Shown here piece after piece: positions 1 through 8,435 of a stretch of 39,573 bases of DNA (position 1 is its first letter; every line of letters starts with the position of its first letter). The notes below the pieces were generated by a model. The model saw nothing but the letters and a program-made list of their open reading frames with translations, was not told the DNA's origin and did not search any database. The stretch is from a virus: positions 1 to 39,573 of IMG/VR virus record IMGVR_UViG_3300023171_000005; one strand, 5' to 3'. The position numbers and the translations under genes are program-made.

Positions 1-60
1 CTAATTGAAATCATGTAATATATGAATATCTATTTCAGTATCCGTTTTCTGCTCTGTCAT
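1..60 (-). CDS. 19-residue micro-ORF with a strong ribosome site
   Basis: The ATG is at 60 and the TAG at 1-3. A GGAG sits eight bases before the ATG, just after the stop of the fibre gene at 92, so it would be the next cistron of the minus-strand block. The peptide contains the run TDTEIDIHI. The C-terminal part of the 91-residue protein at 38408-38680 contains TDTEIDIKIHI, and the DNA is similar too, so this looks like a duplicated tail of that gene. It could be a remnant or a true micropeptide. The same ORF is present again at 39447-39506. Confidence 0.45.
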   Translation of the reverse strand: MTEQKTDTEIDIHILHDFN

Positions 61-127
61 TATAAACTCCTAATACACTCCTATAAATATATTACATTGC
101 ACATGATTGAACATTAATAGAAGCAAC
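1..127. repeat. Terminal direct repeat, left copy
   Basis: These 127 bases recur exactly at 39447-39573. The repeat carries a 19-codon ORF and the 3' end of the fibre gene at 92. An exact repeat of this length at both ends is what an assembler leaves when a circular or circularly permuted molecule is opened, so the unit genome is about 39,446 bp. A real short terminal repeat cannot be excluded from sequence alone. Confidence 0.95.
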
Positions 128-1768
128 TGATATAGTCCCTGTTGCTGTTACTCGTACAAAATAATTATTAGGAACAATTGCTTGAAATGTTTTTACAACT
201 GCTGTAGCTGAAGTAAATGATCTTATAGCTATATTAATTGTAGGTGCAGTTGCAATTCCTACCCCAAGATTAATTACACCATTTGTAGCTGAATTAACAG
301 ATACACATATGTTTATTAATACATCGTATCCAGTTGTGTTTTGATATGATGTTCCAGATGTCATGGAAGTAATAAATGTTGCAGTAGCAATAGAACTATT
401 TACTGGATTTGTAGAAATGCCTGCATTAAATACGCCCTTCATACTTAGTATATTAGACATAGAATAAGTGTTAACAACTGCACTTGAAATAAGTGAAATA
501 TATGGATTATTGTTAATATTATAAGAAATTATAGTTGTCGGGAGAGTTCCTGTTGCGACAGCAGCACCAATAGAAACAAAAGCAGTTCCATTCCATGAGT
601 ATGTACTAAATGTATTAGATGTATTATTAGTTACAGATATATATTGAGTACCACCAATAACATAAGAGGTTATATATTGTGTTAAAATATAAGTTGGGGT
701 TGGTAAACCAACTGGTACATATGAACTACCATTCCATGAATATGTACTAAATGTATTAGCACTGGTATTAGTAACAGATATATATGGTGTACCACTTATA
801 GAATAAGATGTTATTCCTTGAGCAAGAGTGCTAGAAGTTGTTCCTGCTGAAATAAAAGTAGTTCCATTCCATGAATACGTGCCAAATAAATTTGAAGCTG
901 GTACTGCAACAGAAATATATTGAGTTGATCCAATAATGTAAGAAGTTATTATATTATGATTTGTGCTTGTACTACCTCCTGAAATGGCAACACCAATAGA
1001 AACAAAAGTAGTTCCATTCCATGAATATGTACCAATAGTAGCACTTGTAGTATTTATGATAGAAATATATTGAGTACCGCTAATAATATAAGATGTCATT
1101 GCAGCTGGGACAGTTCCTGTTGCGACGGCAGCACCAATAGAAACAAAAGCAGTTCCATTCCATGAGTATGTACTAAATGTATTAGATGCACTATTGGTTA
1201 CAGAAATATATTGAGTACCACCAATAACATAAGAGGTTATACCAATTGGAGTATTTCCTGTTGCAACAGATGCGCCAATTGAAACAAAGGTAGTTCCATT
1301 CCATACATATGTGCTAAATGTGTTTACAGAAGAAGCAACAACAGATATATACTGGTTGCCATTGATAATATATGACGTCATTCCTCTTGGTCCAGCTCCA
1401 GCATTTAATGTCGAACCAGTATTTACAAATACTTGGTCAGATATAGTAATTCCATCAACAGATATTGGAATATTTTTATAAGATGGTAAGTTTGAACTAC
1501 CATTTGATGTTATAACTGATCCGACAATACCTGCAGAAATTATACTTACATTTCCTGATGATGTTGTAAATAAAGATCCATATGTATTGAAAGAAGGAAT
1601 TTTAAAACCCAAACTTCCTAAATTTACAATTATGCCTGTTGTACTTGTCGCGTTTCCAATTGTTATTGATGTTGAAGATATATTTGTACCAATATTAATA
1701 TTCCCACCATTTGATTGAATATCAATTTCGTTATTATTTGTACAAATGCTATTAGTTACTGTTGCCAT
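92..1768 (-). CDS. Tail fibre / receptor-binding protein with seven propeller-like repeats
   Basis: A 558-residue fibre-like protein, rich in Gly, Ser, Thr and Asn. Residues 1-112 and about 450-558 match the two halves of the shorter protein encoded at 1778-2485, including the start MATVTNSIC and a C-terminal QSC motif. Between them, residues 130-440 hold seven repeats of about 46 residues with the pattern ITSYxIxGTQYISVTN...TYSWNGTxFVSIG. This spacing and the Y-W-N-G-F signature resemble EPTP/EAR repeats, which form seven-bladed beta-propellers in other proteins; this is a family resemblance, not a proven match. It sits in a minus-strand cluster of virion fibre genes, so host binding is the likely role (inference). 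The last repeat is degenerate. Confidence 0.8.
   Translation of the reverse strand: MATVTNSICTNNNEIDIQSNGGNINIGTNISSTSITIGNATSTTGIIVNLGSLGFKIPSFNTYGSLFTTSSGNVSIISAGIVGSVITSNGSSNLPSYKNIPISVDGITISDQVFVNTGSTLNAGAGPRGMTSYIINGNQYISVVASSVNTFSTYVWNGTTFVSIGASVATGNTPIGITSYVIGGTQYISVTNSASNTFSTYSWNGTAFVSIGAAVATGTVPAAMTSYIISGTQYISIINTTSATIGTYSWNGTTFVSIGVAISGGSTSTNHNIITSYIIGSTQYISVAVPASNLFGTYSWNGTTFISAGTTSSTLAQGITSYSISGTPYISVTNTSANTFSTYSWNGSSYVPVGLPTPTYILTQYITSYVIGGTQYISVTNNTSNTFSTYSWNGTAFVSIGAAVATGTLPTTIISYNINNNPYISLISSAVVNTYSMSNILSMKGVFNAGISTNPVNSSIATATFITSMTSGTSYQNTTGYDVLINICVSVNSATNGVINLGVGIATAPTINIAIRSFTSATAVVKTFQAIVPNNYFVRVTATGTISVASINVQSCAM
447..1381 (-). repeat. Seven coding repeats of about 138 bp
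   Basis: This is the DNA for residues 130-440 of the fibre protein. Repeats one to six are complete and well conserved at both DNA and protein level (for example the phrase for YSWNGT recurs), while repeat seven is degenerate and lacks the WNG motif. Repeats two and six are nearly identical, suggesting recent duplication or gene conversion. Confidence 0.85.
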
Positions 1769-1777
1769 ATTATTTCC

Positions 1778-2485
1778 TTATATTCCACAAGATTGTGTAG
1801 TAATAGCTGCAACTACAATTGTTCCAGTGGTATTAACTAGTAACCAATATTGATTTGGAACAATAGCGCTAAATGTAAATTGAGTTGCAGCGGCAACAGT
1901 AAAAGATGGAATGACTGTGTTTGTTGTAGGACCTGTTGCTGATCCAACTCCTAATACAATTGTAGCTGATGTAGAAGATGTAACGGATACGCATATATTA
2001 ACAAGAATATTATAACCCAAGTTATTTTGTATTGAAGTTCCAGCTGTTAAAGTTGCTGTGAATCCTGGAGTAACTACATTGCTATTGAAGGGGGCGGTTG
2101 ATATTGCTGAACTAAATATTCCTGTTGCATGGACATTTGTTGTGTTAGATATTGTAGTACCATCAACAGGTACATTTGCGGAAGTTAAATTTTGATATGT
2201 TGGTAAACTTGAAGTACCATTTGATGTTAATATAGTTCCAGCAATTCCAGCAGTTGCTACACTTATAAGTCCTGATGATGTATTTACTAGAGATCCATAT
2301 GAATTAAAAGATGGTATTACTAGACCAGAACTACCAAGATTAATTGTTACTCCTGTTGCTCCTGAAGTATTACCAATTATAATTGCAGTTGCTGCAGCAT
2401 TGGTGCCGATATTAATTGGGCCTGTACCTGATTGAATATTTATTGCTTTGTTATTAGAGCAAATGCTATTTGTTATTGTTGCCAT
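1778..2485 (-). CDS. Short tail fibre paralogue without the propeller module
   Basis: This 235-residue protein starts MATITNSIC and ends in QSCGI. Its N-terminal half and its last hundred residues match the corresponding parts of the fibre protein at 92-1768, and its C-terminal domain also matches that at 38731-39411. It lacks the repeat block. The start is taken at 2485 because AAGGGA lies just upstream and the paralogues start at the same motif; an upstream in-frame ATG at 2503 has no such support. The function is inferred to be a fibre or fibre tip component from composition, paralogy and position. Confidence 0.75.
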   Translation of the reverse strand: MATITNSICSNNKAINIQSGTGPINIGTNAAATAIIIGNTSGATGVTINLGSSGLVIPSFNSYGSLVNTSSGLISVATAGIAGTILTSNGTSSLPTYQNLTSANVPVDGTTISNTTNVHATGIFSSAISTAPFNSNVVTPGFTATLTAGTSIQNNLGYNILVNICVSVTSSTSATIVLGVGSATGPTTNTVIPSFTVAAATQFTFSAIVPNQYWLLVNTTGTIVVAAITTQSCGI

Positions 2486-2503
2486 TTCAAATTCCCTTTT
2501 CAA

Positions 2504-2530
2504 TATGGAGCGTTATTTCAACGCTCCATA
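2504..2530 (-). terminator. Intergenic stem-loop in the fibre cluster
   Basis: Perfect 11-bp arms (2504-2514 and 2520-2530) with a five-base loop separate two fibre genes. There is no clear U-run, so it may be a processing or stability hairpin rather than a terminator. Confidence 0.5.
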
Positions 2531-2540
2531 ATATTATTAA

Positions 2541-3065
2541 CTATACAACACTTAAGTTACCAGTTGATTGATTTACAACCCAATCAGTATTTGCAATGTT
2601 ACAAATTAACATTATTGAATCATATTGACTTGTTGATGATACTGAACCAGTAACACCAGTTGTAGAATTAACAGCATTGAAATGAATAGTTTGACTAGCA
2701 TTTTGTGCAATTGTAAATAATCCGCTTCCCGATCCTTGTACAGCAATTATTTGTCCTACTGTGGCAGTTGCTGGCAATGTAAATGTTACCAGTGTTACTC
2801 CATTATTTGAAACATATCCATTGCTAACTGCCATTGCCTGAGTTGCAGTTGTAGTATTATTCCATGTAAATCCACCACCTCCACTAGCAGGTTGAAATGA
2901 AGCAGGAGAAGCACCATTACTGGTAAGAACATGTCCAGCAGTACCAGGAGCTATAGTATTAAGTGAACCGCCATCATAATAAGCGATACCAAAAGCATTA
3001 ACAAATGATTGAGTATTAGTACCACCTTCAGTAATAGGTAGTGGTGATCTTTGTTTGTATGACAT
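2541..3065 (-). CDS. Tail fibre protein with a GGT fibre motif
   Basis: A 174-residue protein. Its first 60 residues carry the phrase LPITEGGTNTQSF followed by YYDGGSLNT and GHVLTSNG, a segment widely seen in phage tail fibre proteins. A Gly-rich hinge (residues about 60-66) links it to a beta-rich C-terminal half with Thr/Ser/Val alternation. It lies between other fibre-like genes and starts directly upstream of their shared spacing. The precise location in the virion cannot be read from the sequence. Confidence 0.65.
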   Translation of the reverse strand: MSYKQRSPLPITEGGTNTQSFVNAFGIAYYDGGSLNTIAPGTAGHVLTSNGASPASFQPASGGGGFTWNNTTTATQAMAVSNGYVSNNGVTLVTFTLPATATVGQIIAVQGSGSGLFTIAQNASQTIHFNAVNSTTGVTGSVSSTSQYDSIMLICNIANTDWVVNQSTGNLSVV

Positions 3066-3074
3066 TGTGCATCC

Positions 3075-3422
3075 TTAAAATGGTAAGTATTTAATGCCAT
3101 TAAATAAAAACTGGGTAGCTTGAAATCCAGTATTCATAATGAATGTTGCAGAAGCATCAATAAGAACTGTTCCACCAACTGTAGTTACAGTAATATTTCG
3201 AGCTGCAGCAAATCCAGTAGCATCTTTTATAATATAGACTCTTCCAGTTGCAGGAGCATTTGGTAATAGTATAGTAATTGCAAGAGAAGTTGTTGTAACT
3301 CCCAAAAATTCATCTGTCGATAATACAACATAAGGAGTAGTTGTTACTTGCGTGTAATTATACGTGACAACACCACTTCCACCACCACCTCCACCTGATC
3401 CAAAACTTGTAATTTGAGACAT
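3075..3422 (-). CDS. Small fibre-tip-like virion protein
   Basis: A 115-residue protein with an N-terminal Gly-run linker (residues about 9-16) followed by a beta-rich domain with motifs such as ITILLPNAPATGRVYIIKD. This domain type is often found at the ends of phage fibres and as stand-alone accessory fibre proteins. The C-terminus is FLFNGIKYLPF. It is co-directional and closely spaced with the neighbouring fibre genes. Assignment is by composition and context. Confidence 0.5.
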   Translation of the reverse strand: MSQITSFGSGGGGGGSGVVTYNYTQVTTTPYVVLSTDEFLGVTTTSLAITILLPNAPATGRVYIIKDATGFAAARNITVTTVGGTVLIDASATFIMNTGFQATQFLFNGIKYLPF

Positions 3423-3434
3423 TATATATCTCCT

Positions 3435-3785
3435 TTATTTGTTGTTATTAACAGCATAATAAGCGCTGAGATAAACGTTTCCTGATGTAGGTGCAGTAAT
3501 ATATTTCACATAGAAAACTGTACCTTGCTTTAAGAACATACCCTGTTCAACGCTTTTATTTGTTGTAACATCTAATACCATTCCACTTGATGCAACAACA
3601 ACATCATTATTTGTTGTTCCATCAAATGAAATATAAATATCAGCATCTGTTGTATTGTTAATCTTTAATATACGAATTGGTTCAGGCATTGCTGCACCAA
3701 GTGCAACAAAAGCGTTTGTTAAAGAGCCGAAAGCAACAGTTTGTACTGCAATCGATGTAGCTCGTAATGCTTGACTATTTGACAT
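3435..3785 (-). CDS. Small virion-associated protein
   Basis: A 116-residue, probably all-beta protein with the phrases RILKINNTTDADIYISFDG and FLKQGTVFYVKY. Proteins of this kind occur beside phage fibre and head decoration genes. No catalytic motif is visible. It is the second gene of the minus-strand fibre block and has a ribosome site (AGGAATATT) just before its ATG. Role not established. Confidence 0.5.
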   Translation of the reverse strand: MSNSQALRATSIAVQTVAFGSLTNAFVALGAAMPEPIRILKINNTTDADIYISFDGTTNNDVVVASSGMVLDVTTNKSVEQGMFLKQGTVFYVKYITAPTSGNVYLSAYYAVNNNK

Positions 3786-3797
3786 AATATTCCTTTA

Positions 3798-4556
3798 TTA
3801 ACCAAGGATCATAAATGCTACAACAATATTTCTTGTTGAGTTTGCTATTGCAGCACTACCAACGTTTTTAGCTGAAATTGTAACAGTTTGGAATGTAGTA
3901 ACTACACCTTGAATCTGTAATAATCCACCACTGCTATCATTTGTAGTTAAACTTACAAGCATTTGAGTGCTTAATCCTACAAGCGTATTTGTCATTACGA
4001 TAGTTATCACATCATTTACTGCAATGTCTGGTGCTGGAATAACAATGTTAACTGTTCCAACTCGAGCACTATTTGTACATGTGTATGCAACTGAACCAGT
4101 AGCATTAGGAATTAATCTAATAGCTCCTGTTGAATTTGCATTCAATATGATACCTGATGAAGAAGAGTTAATTGCTACAGCTGTAGTTCCAGTTGTATTA
4201 CCAATTGTGATTGCTTTTGTAGCAGCATCAACACCAATATTAATTGGACCTGTTCCAGAAGCTACAGTAAATGCAGTGTTACCAGTTGTAATAACTGTTG
4301 TACCATTAAGAGCTGATGCACCATTAACAGTTAAAGATGTAAATGTACCATCATTAGCATCTGCAGCAGCTTGTGTCCAATTGCCTGTAGATGTAAAAAC
4401 CCATACTTGATTATTGTAAATCCATAATTGACCAATTTCACCAGCATCAGTTGCAGAAGGTGCACGTTTAGCAATTTTAGGTAAAGGGCTAAGGTTTTGC
4501 AAAGCATTTGTTAGACCATATGCTAGGTTGTTGTTTGTTTGTGTTTTTACAGACAT
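3798..4556 (-). CDS. Fibre-like protein, first gene of the minus-strand cluster
   Basis: A 252-residue protein. The start region (residues 1-60) includes APSATDAGEIGQLWIYNNQ and WVFTSTGNWTQ, a segment common at the beginning of phage fibre proteins. Residues about 90-140 contain GPINIGVDAATKAITIGNTTG, closely similar to the N-terminal part of the two fibre proteins at 92 and 1778, and a beta-rich C-terminal domain follows. A CTGGAG ribosome site precedes the ATG. It is the promoter-proximal gene of the block. Confidence 0.65.
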   Translation of the reverse strand: MSVKTQTNNNLAYGLTNALQNLSPLPKIAKRAPSATDAGEIGQLWIYNNQVWVFTSTGNWTQAAADANDGTFTSLTVNGASALNGTTVITTGNTAFTVASGTGPINIGVDAATKAITIGNTTGTTAVAINSSSSGIILNANSTGAIRLIPNATGSVAYTCTNSARVGTVNIVIPAPDIAVNDVITIVMTNTLVGLSTQMLVSLTTNDSSGGLLQIQGVVTTFQTVTISAKNVGSAAIANSTRNIVVAFMILG

Positions 4557-4676
4557 TATAAAACTCCAGAAAAGGATTATTGATATTTTTACAATGTTAT
4601 AGGTAATGAGTGTAGTTTAGTAATTTAATATTGAATATTTGTGTACACTGTTTACATATATTAATTGGAAGGTAAT
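4557..4676. promoter_or_regulatory. Divergent intergenic region
   Basis: The 120 bases separate the leftward fibre block from the rightward RHH/HU pair and so should hold promoters for both. On the plus strand TTGAAT and ACATAT are 17 bases apart. On the minus strand TTACTA and TATAAC are 16 apart. Both matches are weak. A palindrome GTGTACAC lies between them and could be an operator, plausibly for the RHH protein encoded next to it. These are guesses from spacing and position. Confidence 0.4.
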
Positions 4677-4853
4677 ATGAAAGAAAATAAAACGAGAAGC
4701 TTAAAGAAGCTCTGGGTTGAAGTTCCTCCAAAATTGTATGAACTATTAGAGCAGAACGCTAAAAAAAGAAATATGATATTTACGAAATATATTAACCGAA
4801 TATTATTACGATATTCATTGAAGGAAGAGTTTTATGAAGACGACAAAATATGA
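4677..4853 (+). CDS. Ribbon-helix-helix DNA-binding protein
   Basis: A 58-residue basic protein. A short strand (LWVEVP) is followed by two helices (LYELLEQNAKKRN and FTKYINRILLRYS), the layout of MetJ/Arc-type ribbon-helix-helix repressors. The ATG at 4677 is chosen because GGAAGG lies directly upstream. It overlaps the following HU-like gene by 20 bases, so the two are probably co-translated. It may regulate its own divergent promoter region. The fold is a pattern-level call. Confidence 0.6.
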   Translation: MKENKTRSLKKLWVEVPPKLYELLEQNAKKRNMIFTKYINRILLRYSLKEEFYEDDKI

Positions 4854-5157
4854 TTTGATGAAAAGATTGGCTGAAAAAACTAATATAACTAAAACTAAAT
4901 CTCTTGAAGTTTTATCGGTTCTATTTGAAATGATAATGGATGATTTATCAAAGGGTAATCATGTTGCATTACCAACAATTGGAACATTGCGTCCCGTTTT
5001 GCATAAATCTAGAAATATGGGAAATATTCAGGGAACAAATGTATTCATTATACCTCCAAAGTTAAGAATGAAATTAATTTCATCTTTATTGTTGAAAAGT
5101 AATATGGAAACATTGCGTAAGAATCAAATGTTGGAAAATACAGAACTGTTTAAATAA
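4834..5157 (+). CDS. HU/IHF-family DNA-binding protein
   Basis: A 107-residue protein with the HU/IHF layout: N-terminal helices (TKYDLMKRLAEKTNITKTKS, then a second helix to about residue 36), followed by LSKGNHVALPTIGTLRPV and a basic arm and C-terminal helix. HU-like proteins bend and compact DNA and aid recombination and replication. The start ATG has GAAGGAAGAG just upstream, inside the preceding gene. It is slightly longer than bacterial HU (about 90 residues) because of a C-terminal tail. The arm lacks a clear RNP motif, so DNA intercalation may differ. Confidence 0.7.
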   Translation: MKTTKYDLMKRLAEKTNITKTKSLEVLSVLFEMIMDDLSKGNHVALPTIGTLRPVLHKSRNMGNIQGTNVFIIPPKLRMKLISSLLLKSNMETLRKNQMLENTELFK

Positions 5158-5160
5158 AAT

Positions 5161-5200
5161 ACCCATATCATACACCTTGGAGAGAAAGTATGATATGGGT
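5161..5200. terminator. Convergent hairpin terminator
   Basis: Perfect 13-bp arms (5161-5173 and 5188-5200) lie between the end of the HU-like gene and the end of the leftward early block. On the minus strand it is followed by ATTTTATTT. It probably stops transcription from both sides. Confidence 0.7.
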
Positions 5201-5258
5201 ACACAAAGGATAAAAATAATTATGCAAAACATAAGTACTCTTATCTATTATATTGAAA

Positions 5259-5498
5259 TTAATTTGAATGACTATATTTTCTTAATCTTGCATCTATCAA
5301 GTCTTTAAGAAGATCTGGATGAGCTTTTGTTGTAAAGTTTCCTAACAGGTCCCAACAAGGATGATCTTCATTAGATCCTACTTGTAAATACATATCAAAA
5401 CCATCGTAATGATCCATAACTTTACACTGTGTTCCATAGGGTGCTATATCAAGTTCTGTTGGTTCACTTCTACGTACTAAAACTATGCCAGCATCCAT
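5259..5498 (-). CDS. Small protein of unknown function, last gene of the early block
   Basis: A 79-residue acidic protein containing LVRRSEPTELDIAPYGTQ and a C-terminal helix (HPDLLKDLIDARLRKY). No family was recognised. An ATG at 5498 with GGAG five bases upstream is preferred over a GTG six bases earlier. It follows the ERF gene by ten bases and is the last cistron before the convergent hairpin. A link with recombination is only positional. Confidence 0.55.
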   Translation of the reverse strand: MDAGIVLVRRSEPTELDIAPYGTQCKVMDHYDGFDMYLQVGSNEDHPCWDLLGNFTTKAHPDLLKDLIDARLRKYSHSN

Positions 5499-5508
5499 AA
5501 ACACTCCG

Positions 5509-6135
5509 TTATTTCTTTATTTTATCATATTCAGATTTACGAACTCGTATACCTTCAATGATTTTTGCATATTGATCTTTTGGTAAATGTGATAATTCTG
5601 AAATACCATATCCTTTTAGCAATGCTTCTGCAATAGATTTATATCCCTGTAATATATTTTCAATATCTATCAATTGATCACGAGTAATATATTCATGATA
5701 ACTATGTTCAGTTTTATTATCGATGTTATTACCTTGTCCATCATCATCTTCTGGATCATCAGAAATAAGAACTCCCAACATATCCTTCATATGATTTCGA
5801 TTAAAATAGGTCAATGCACCCTGTTTTTTATGCGAAGGCTGATCGTTTGGGTTCTTACATGGATCAGACTCAAACTTAAAAATATTCGTTTCGTATTGGC
5901 CAGATTTATGCATAAGTCTTGCACCAACCCATTGCTCGCCATTAATCATACCGCCCCATGGACGAATACTCAGTCCATATTTGCACAAAACTGGATATAC
6001 ATGTTTAAGAACTGCATAAAGATCTGCGTATTCATTCTTAAATGCTTTACGGTTAACTCTAATCGTTGGAAATTCTGTTTGTGCTTGCGATAATGCTGTG
6101 TATAAGTGATTTTTTTCTTGTGATTCTAATATCAT
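5509..6135 (-). CDS. erf: ERF-family single-strand annealing protein
   Basis: A 208-residue protein. ERF-family annealases pair complementary single strands in phage recombination, as P22 Erf does. Residues about 10-55 show the family layout: an early helix, a K followed by YADLYAVLKHVYPVLCKYGL, then the beta strands containing GARLMHKSGQYE. The signature GALTYFNRNHMKDMLGVL followed by an acidic DDPEDDDGQ is present near residues 105-135. The C-terminal third is helical and ends in a basic tail. It follows the zinc-ribbon gene at 6137 with a ribosome site inside that gene's end. With ComM upstream and RusA elsewhere it makes a recombination set. Confidence 0.85.
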   Translation of the reverse strand: MILESQEKNHLYTALSQAQTEFPTIRVNRKAFKNEYADLYAVLKHVYPVLCKYGLSIRPWGGMINGEQWVGARLMHKSGQYETNIFKFESDPCKNPNDQPSHKKQGALTYFNRNHMKDMLGVLISDDPEDDDGQGNNIDNKTEHSYHEYITRDQLIDIENILQGYKSIAEALLKGYGISELSHLPKDQYAKIIEGIRVRKSEYDKIKK

Positions 6136-6136
6136 T

Positions 6137-6919
6137 TTATAATCCTATATATCTCATTCCTTGGCCAAATTGGCACACAGGACATTTTTTATTTTTTATT
6201 CGATTATATCTTTGTTTGCATTTATAACCACAAGTGCATTGAACTATATAATATCGTTGTTTATTTTTCTTGTGAGGACATAATTCTAATATTTTCCATT
6301 GTCCTATGATTTCATTTAATCTGGTTGATGCTACAGCTTCTCCATTTTCTATAGTAGCGCATATATTACATTGTTTTGTTCTCATGAAATTCCATGGTCT
6401 ACTCAACCTTTCATCACCACATATACATCTATATTTTACGATTTTTCTAAATCCTTTACGCAATTTACTTTTTATTTCAGTAAATTTTATATCAATAATT
6501 GTTTTATTACCTACTACTTGTCCAATAAAATATATTAATTCTTCTTGTGAGCATCGTATACATTGAGTTCCTGTACCATATATAAGATCATAATATCGTA
6601 TATATTTTACTTGCCCGCAAAAACATTTACATTTATAAAATATATAATTCCTCATGCCTTGCATTCTAGTAATTGGTATATCACTCATAACAGTTCTCTT
6701 ACCAAATATCTTTCCAACAAAAATTCCATTATCTTTTAATTCTTCACTATGATCTTTCATGAGAGAATTAAATATAGACCCAATAGTATCTTTTGAAATT
6801 TTACCTAGCTGATGTATCTTATCTTCTAGTTTTTCATGAGATTTATTTTTAACAATCGAAGGTGATTCTTCAAGTAGTTCTTCAAATAATTGTTCAACAT
6901 TTTGATTATTTTTTATCAT
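6137..6919 (-). CDS. Multi-zinc-ribbon protein
   Basis: A 260-residue basic protein. After an N-terminal helical part (residues 1-75) it carries three units of the form (Y/V)xCxCGxx...L...C..C: KCKCFCGQ...CIRC, YRCICGDE...CNIC and VQCTCGY...CPVC. Such CxCG...CxxC units are common in phage proteins and beside homing-type HNH or AP2 domains, but no nuclease motif is visible here. It probably binds nucleic acid. Its start overlaps the end of comM by four bases, so the two are translated together. The single-unit protein at 16943-17161 belongs to the same family. Confidence 0.65.
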   Translation of the reverse strand: MIKNNQNVEQLFEELLEESPSIVKNKSHEKLEDKIHQLGKISKDTIGSIFNSLMKDHSEELKDNGIFVGKIFGKRTVMSDIPITRMQGMRNYIFYKCKCFCGQVKYIRYYDLIYGTGTQCIRCSQEELIYFIGQVVGNKTIIDIKFTEIKSKLRKGFRKIVKYRCICGDERLSRPWNFMRTKQCNICATIENGEAVASTRLNEIIGQWKILELCPHKKNKQRYYIVQCTCGYKCKQRYNRIKNKKCPVCQFGQGMRYIGL

Positions 6920-8421
6920 GTTTTATAAATTATCGCTTCTTTTATGTGAATGACATCTATTAAATCTGATTCTTCCATATCTGCAATTGTACGAGCAACT
7001 TTTAATATTTTATGATAACTACGCATACTCATATTTAATTTATTGAATACTTTTTGAAGTATGGTTTCTGCTTTTAAAGTCATCTTGCAATAATCATTGA
7101 TTTCTTGAACTGTCATATGGCTATTAAATCTGTTTTCATCATTAAATCTTTTTAATTGCCTATCAATTGCTTTATTAACTCCATCTTTCAATGTTGCTGA
7201 TGATATAGAATCATCGTGAGACGATTTTGCTTCTTCATATGAAATAGAACTTAAAGGTACCTTGATATCAATTCTATCTAAAAGAGGACCTGATAATTTA
7301 TTTTTATATCGAGCAATCCCCATAGGAGAACATGTGCATATATTTTTAGTATCTCCAAGGAATCCACAAGGACATGGATTATAAGCTGCAACTAGTATAA
7401 AATCTGCAGGATAAGTCACTGAGTAATTAACCCTAGATATTTCTACTAATCCACTTTCTAATGGTTGACGCAGTCCTTCAATTGAATCTCTTTTAAATTC
7501 AGTGAATTCATCTAAAAAAAGAATTCCATGATGAGCTAGACTAATCTCTCCAGGTGATGGGATAGTTGATCCACCTCCTATTAAAGCTGCTTGGTAAATA
7601 GAATGATGCGGTTGTCTAAAAGGCCTTTGATCAACAATGCTATTTTTTAAGTTACCGTTTATAGAATATATCTTAGTAACATCAACACATTGCTTAAATG
7701 TCATTGGAGGCATAATTGTATGCAGTCTTTTAGCAAGCATTGTTTTACCAGAACCAGGCGTACCAACCATTGCAATATGATGTCTTCCTGCACCGCATAT
7801 TTGCAAAGCTCTTTTTGCATGATTTTGGCTTTTAATATCTGAATAATCTTCAGCGTATTCTCTTTGTGTTTGTTTGAATTCGTAATAACTAGGAGTTATT
7901 TGAATATAATTTCTAAGATAATCAAATAACTCATTAAAGTTTCTTAAAGCTATTACTTCTATGTTTTCTATTAAACTTGATTCATGAGCATTATCATAAG
8001 GAACTATGATTCTTTTTTTGCCTAATAATTGCATATCATTGGTTATTGGTAGAGCTCCATTAACTTTATTTATATCTCCATTGAGTGATATTTCTCCAAT
8101 AAACACTGTTTCACTCATAAATTGGTCAGTTAAGTTGATATCACCTAATGCTTGTAGAATTCCCACAATAATTGGTACATCGAAAAGAGTTCCTTCTTTT
8201 TTTAAACTTGCAGGTGAAAGATTTATAGTTATTTTAGTTTCTTTTAATTCGATAAAGTTATTTTTAAGAACTGTTTGAATTCTCTTTCTGCTTTCTTGGA
8301 TTGCTTTATCAGCTAATCCAACAATAGAAAAACTTGTATTAGTATGAGATATATCAACTTCTACATTAACTAAAAAGGCATTAATACCAAGCGTAGTTGC
8401 CGAATATATTTTCGTATTCAA
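6916..8421 (-). CDS. comM: ComM/YifB-type AAA+ ATPase (Mg-chelatase-like)
   Basis: A 501-residue protein, full length for the family (about 500). Residues 1-170 form the Lon-S16-like N-terminal domain with SPASLKKEGTLFDVPI. The AAA+ core has Walker A GTPGSGKT (220-227), RPFRQPHHS (266-274), Walker B ILFLDEF (300-306), NPCPCG and CTCSP (348-366) and GPLLDRIDI (378-386), followed by the C-terminal helical domain. Bacterial ComM is a hexameric helicase that speeds branch migration during natural transformation. All key residues are intact, so it is probably active. It lies next to zinc-ribbon and ERF genes. A phage copy is unusual; acquisition from a host is likely but not shown. Confidence 0.9.
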   Translation of the reverse strand: MNTKIYSATTLGINAFLVNVEVDISHTNTSFSIVGLADKAIQESRKRIQTVLKNNFIELKETKITINLSPASLKKEGTLFDVPIIVGILQALGDINLTDQFMSETVFIGEISLNGDINKVNGALPITNDMQLLGKKRIIVPYDNAHESSLIENIEVIALRNFNELFDYLRNYIQITPSYYEFKQTQREYAEDYSDIKSQNHAKRALQICGAGRHHIAMVGTPGSGKTMLAKRLHTIMPPMTFKQCVDVTKIYSINGNLKNSIVDQRPFRQPHHSIYQAALIGGGSTIPSPGEISLAHHGILFLDEFTEFKRDSIEGLRQPLESGLVEISRVNYSVTYPADFILVAAYNPCPCGFLGDTKNICTCSPMGIARYKNKLSGPLLDRIDIKVPLSSISYEEAKSSHDDSISSATLKDGVNKAIDRQLKRFNDENRFNSHMTVQEINDYCKMTLKAETILQKVFNKLNMSMRSYHKILKVARTIADMEESDLIDVIHIKEAIIYKT

Positions 8422-8435
8422 ATTAATCTCCCTTT

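Noticed and set aside
447-1381. CRISPR-like array
   Set aside because: The repeats are long, contiguous, coding and diverged; there are no spacers.
3967-4410. 147-residue plus-strand ORF
   Set aside because: It is antisense to the fibre gene at 3798-4556, has no ribosome site, and reflects the Thr/Val-rich composition of the other strand.
6137-6919. HNH homing endonuclease
   Set aside because: CxCG...CxxC units occur, but no HNH residues or other catalytic motif are visible.
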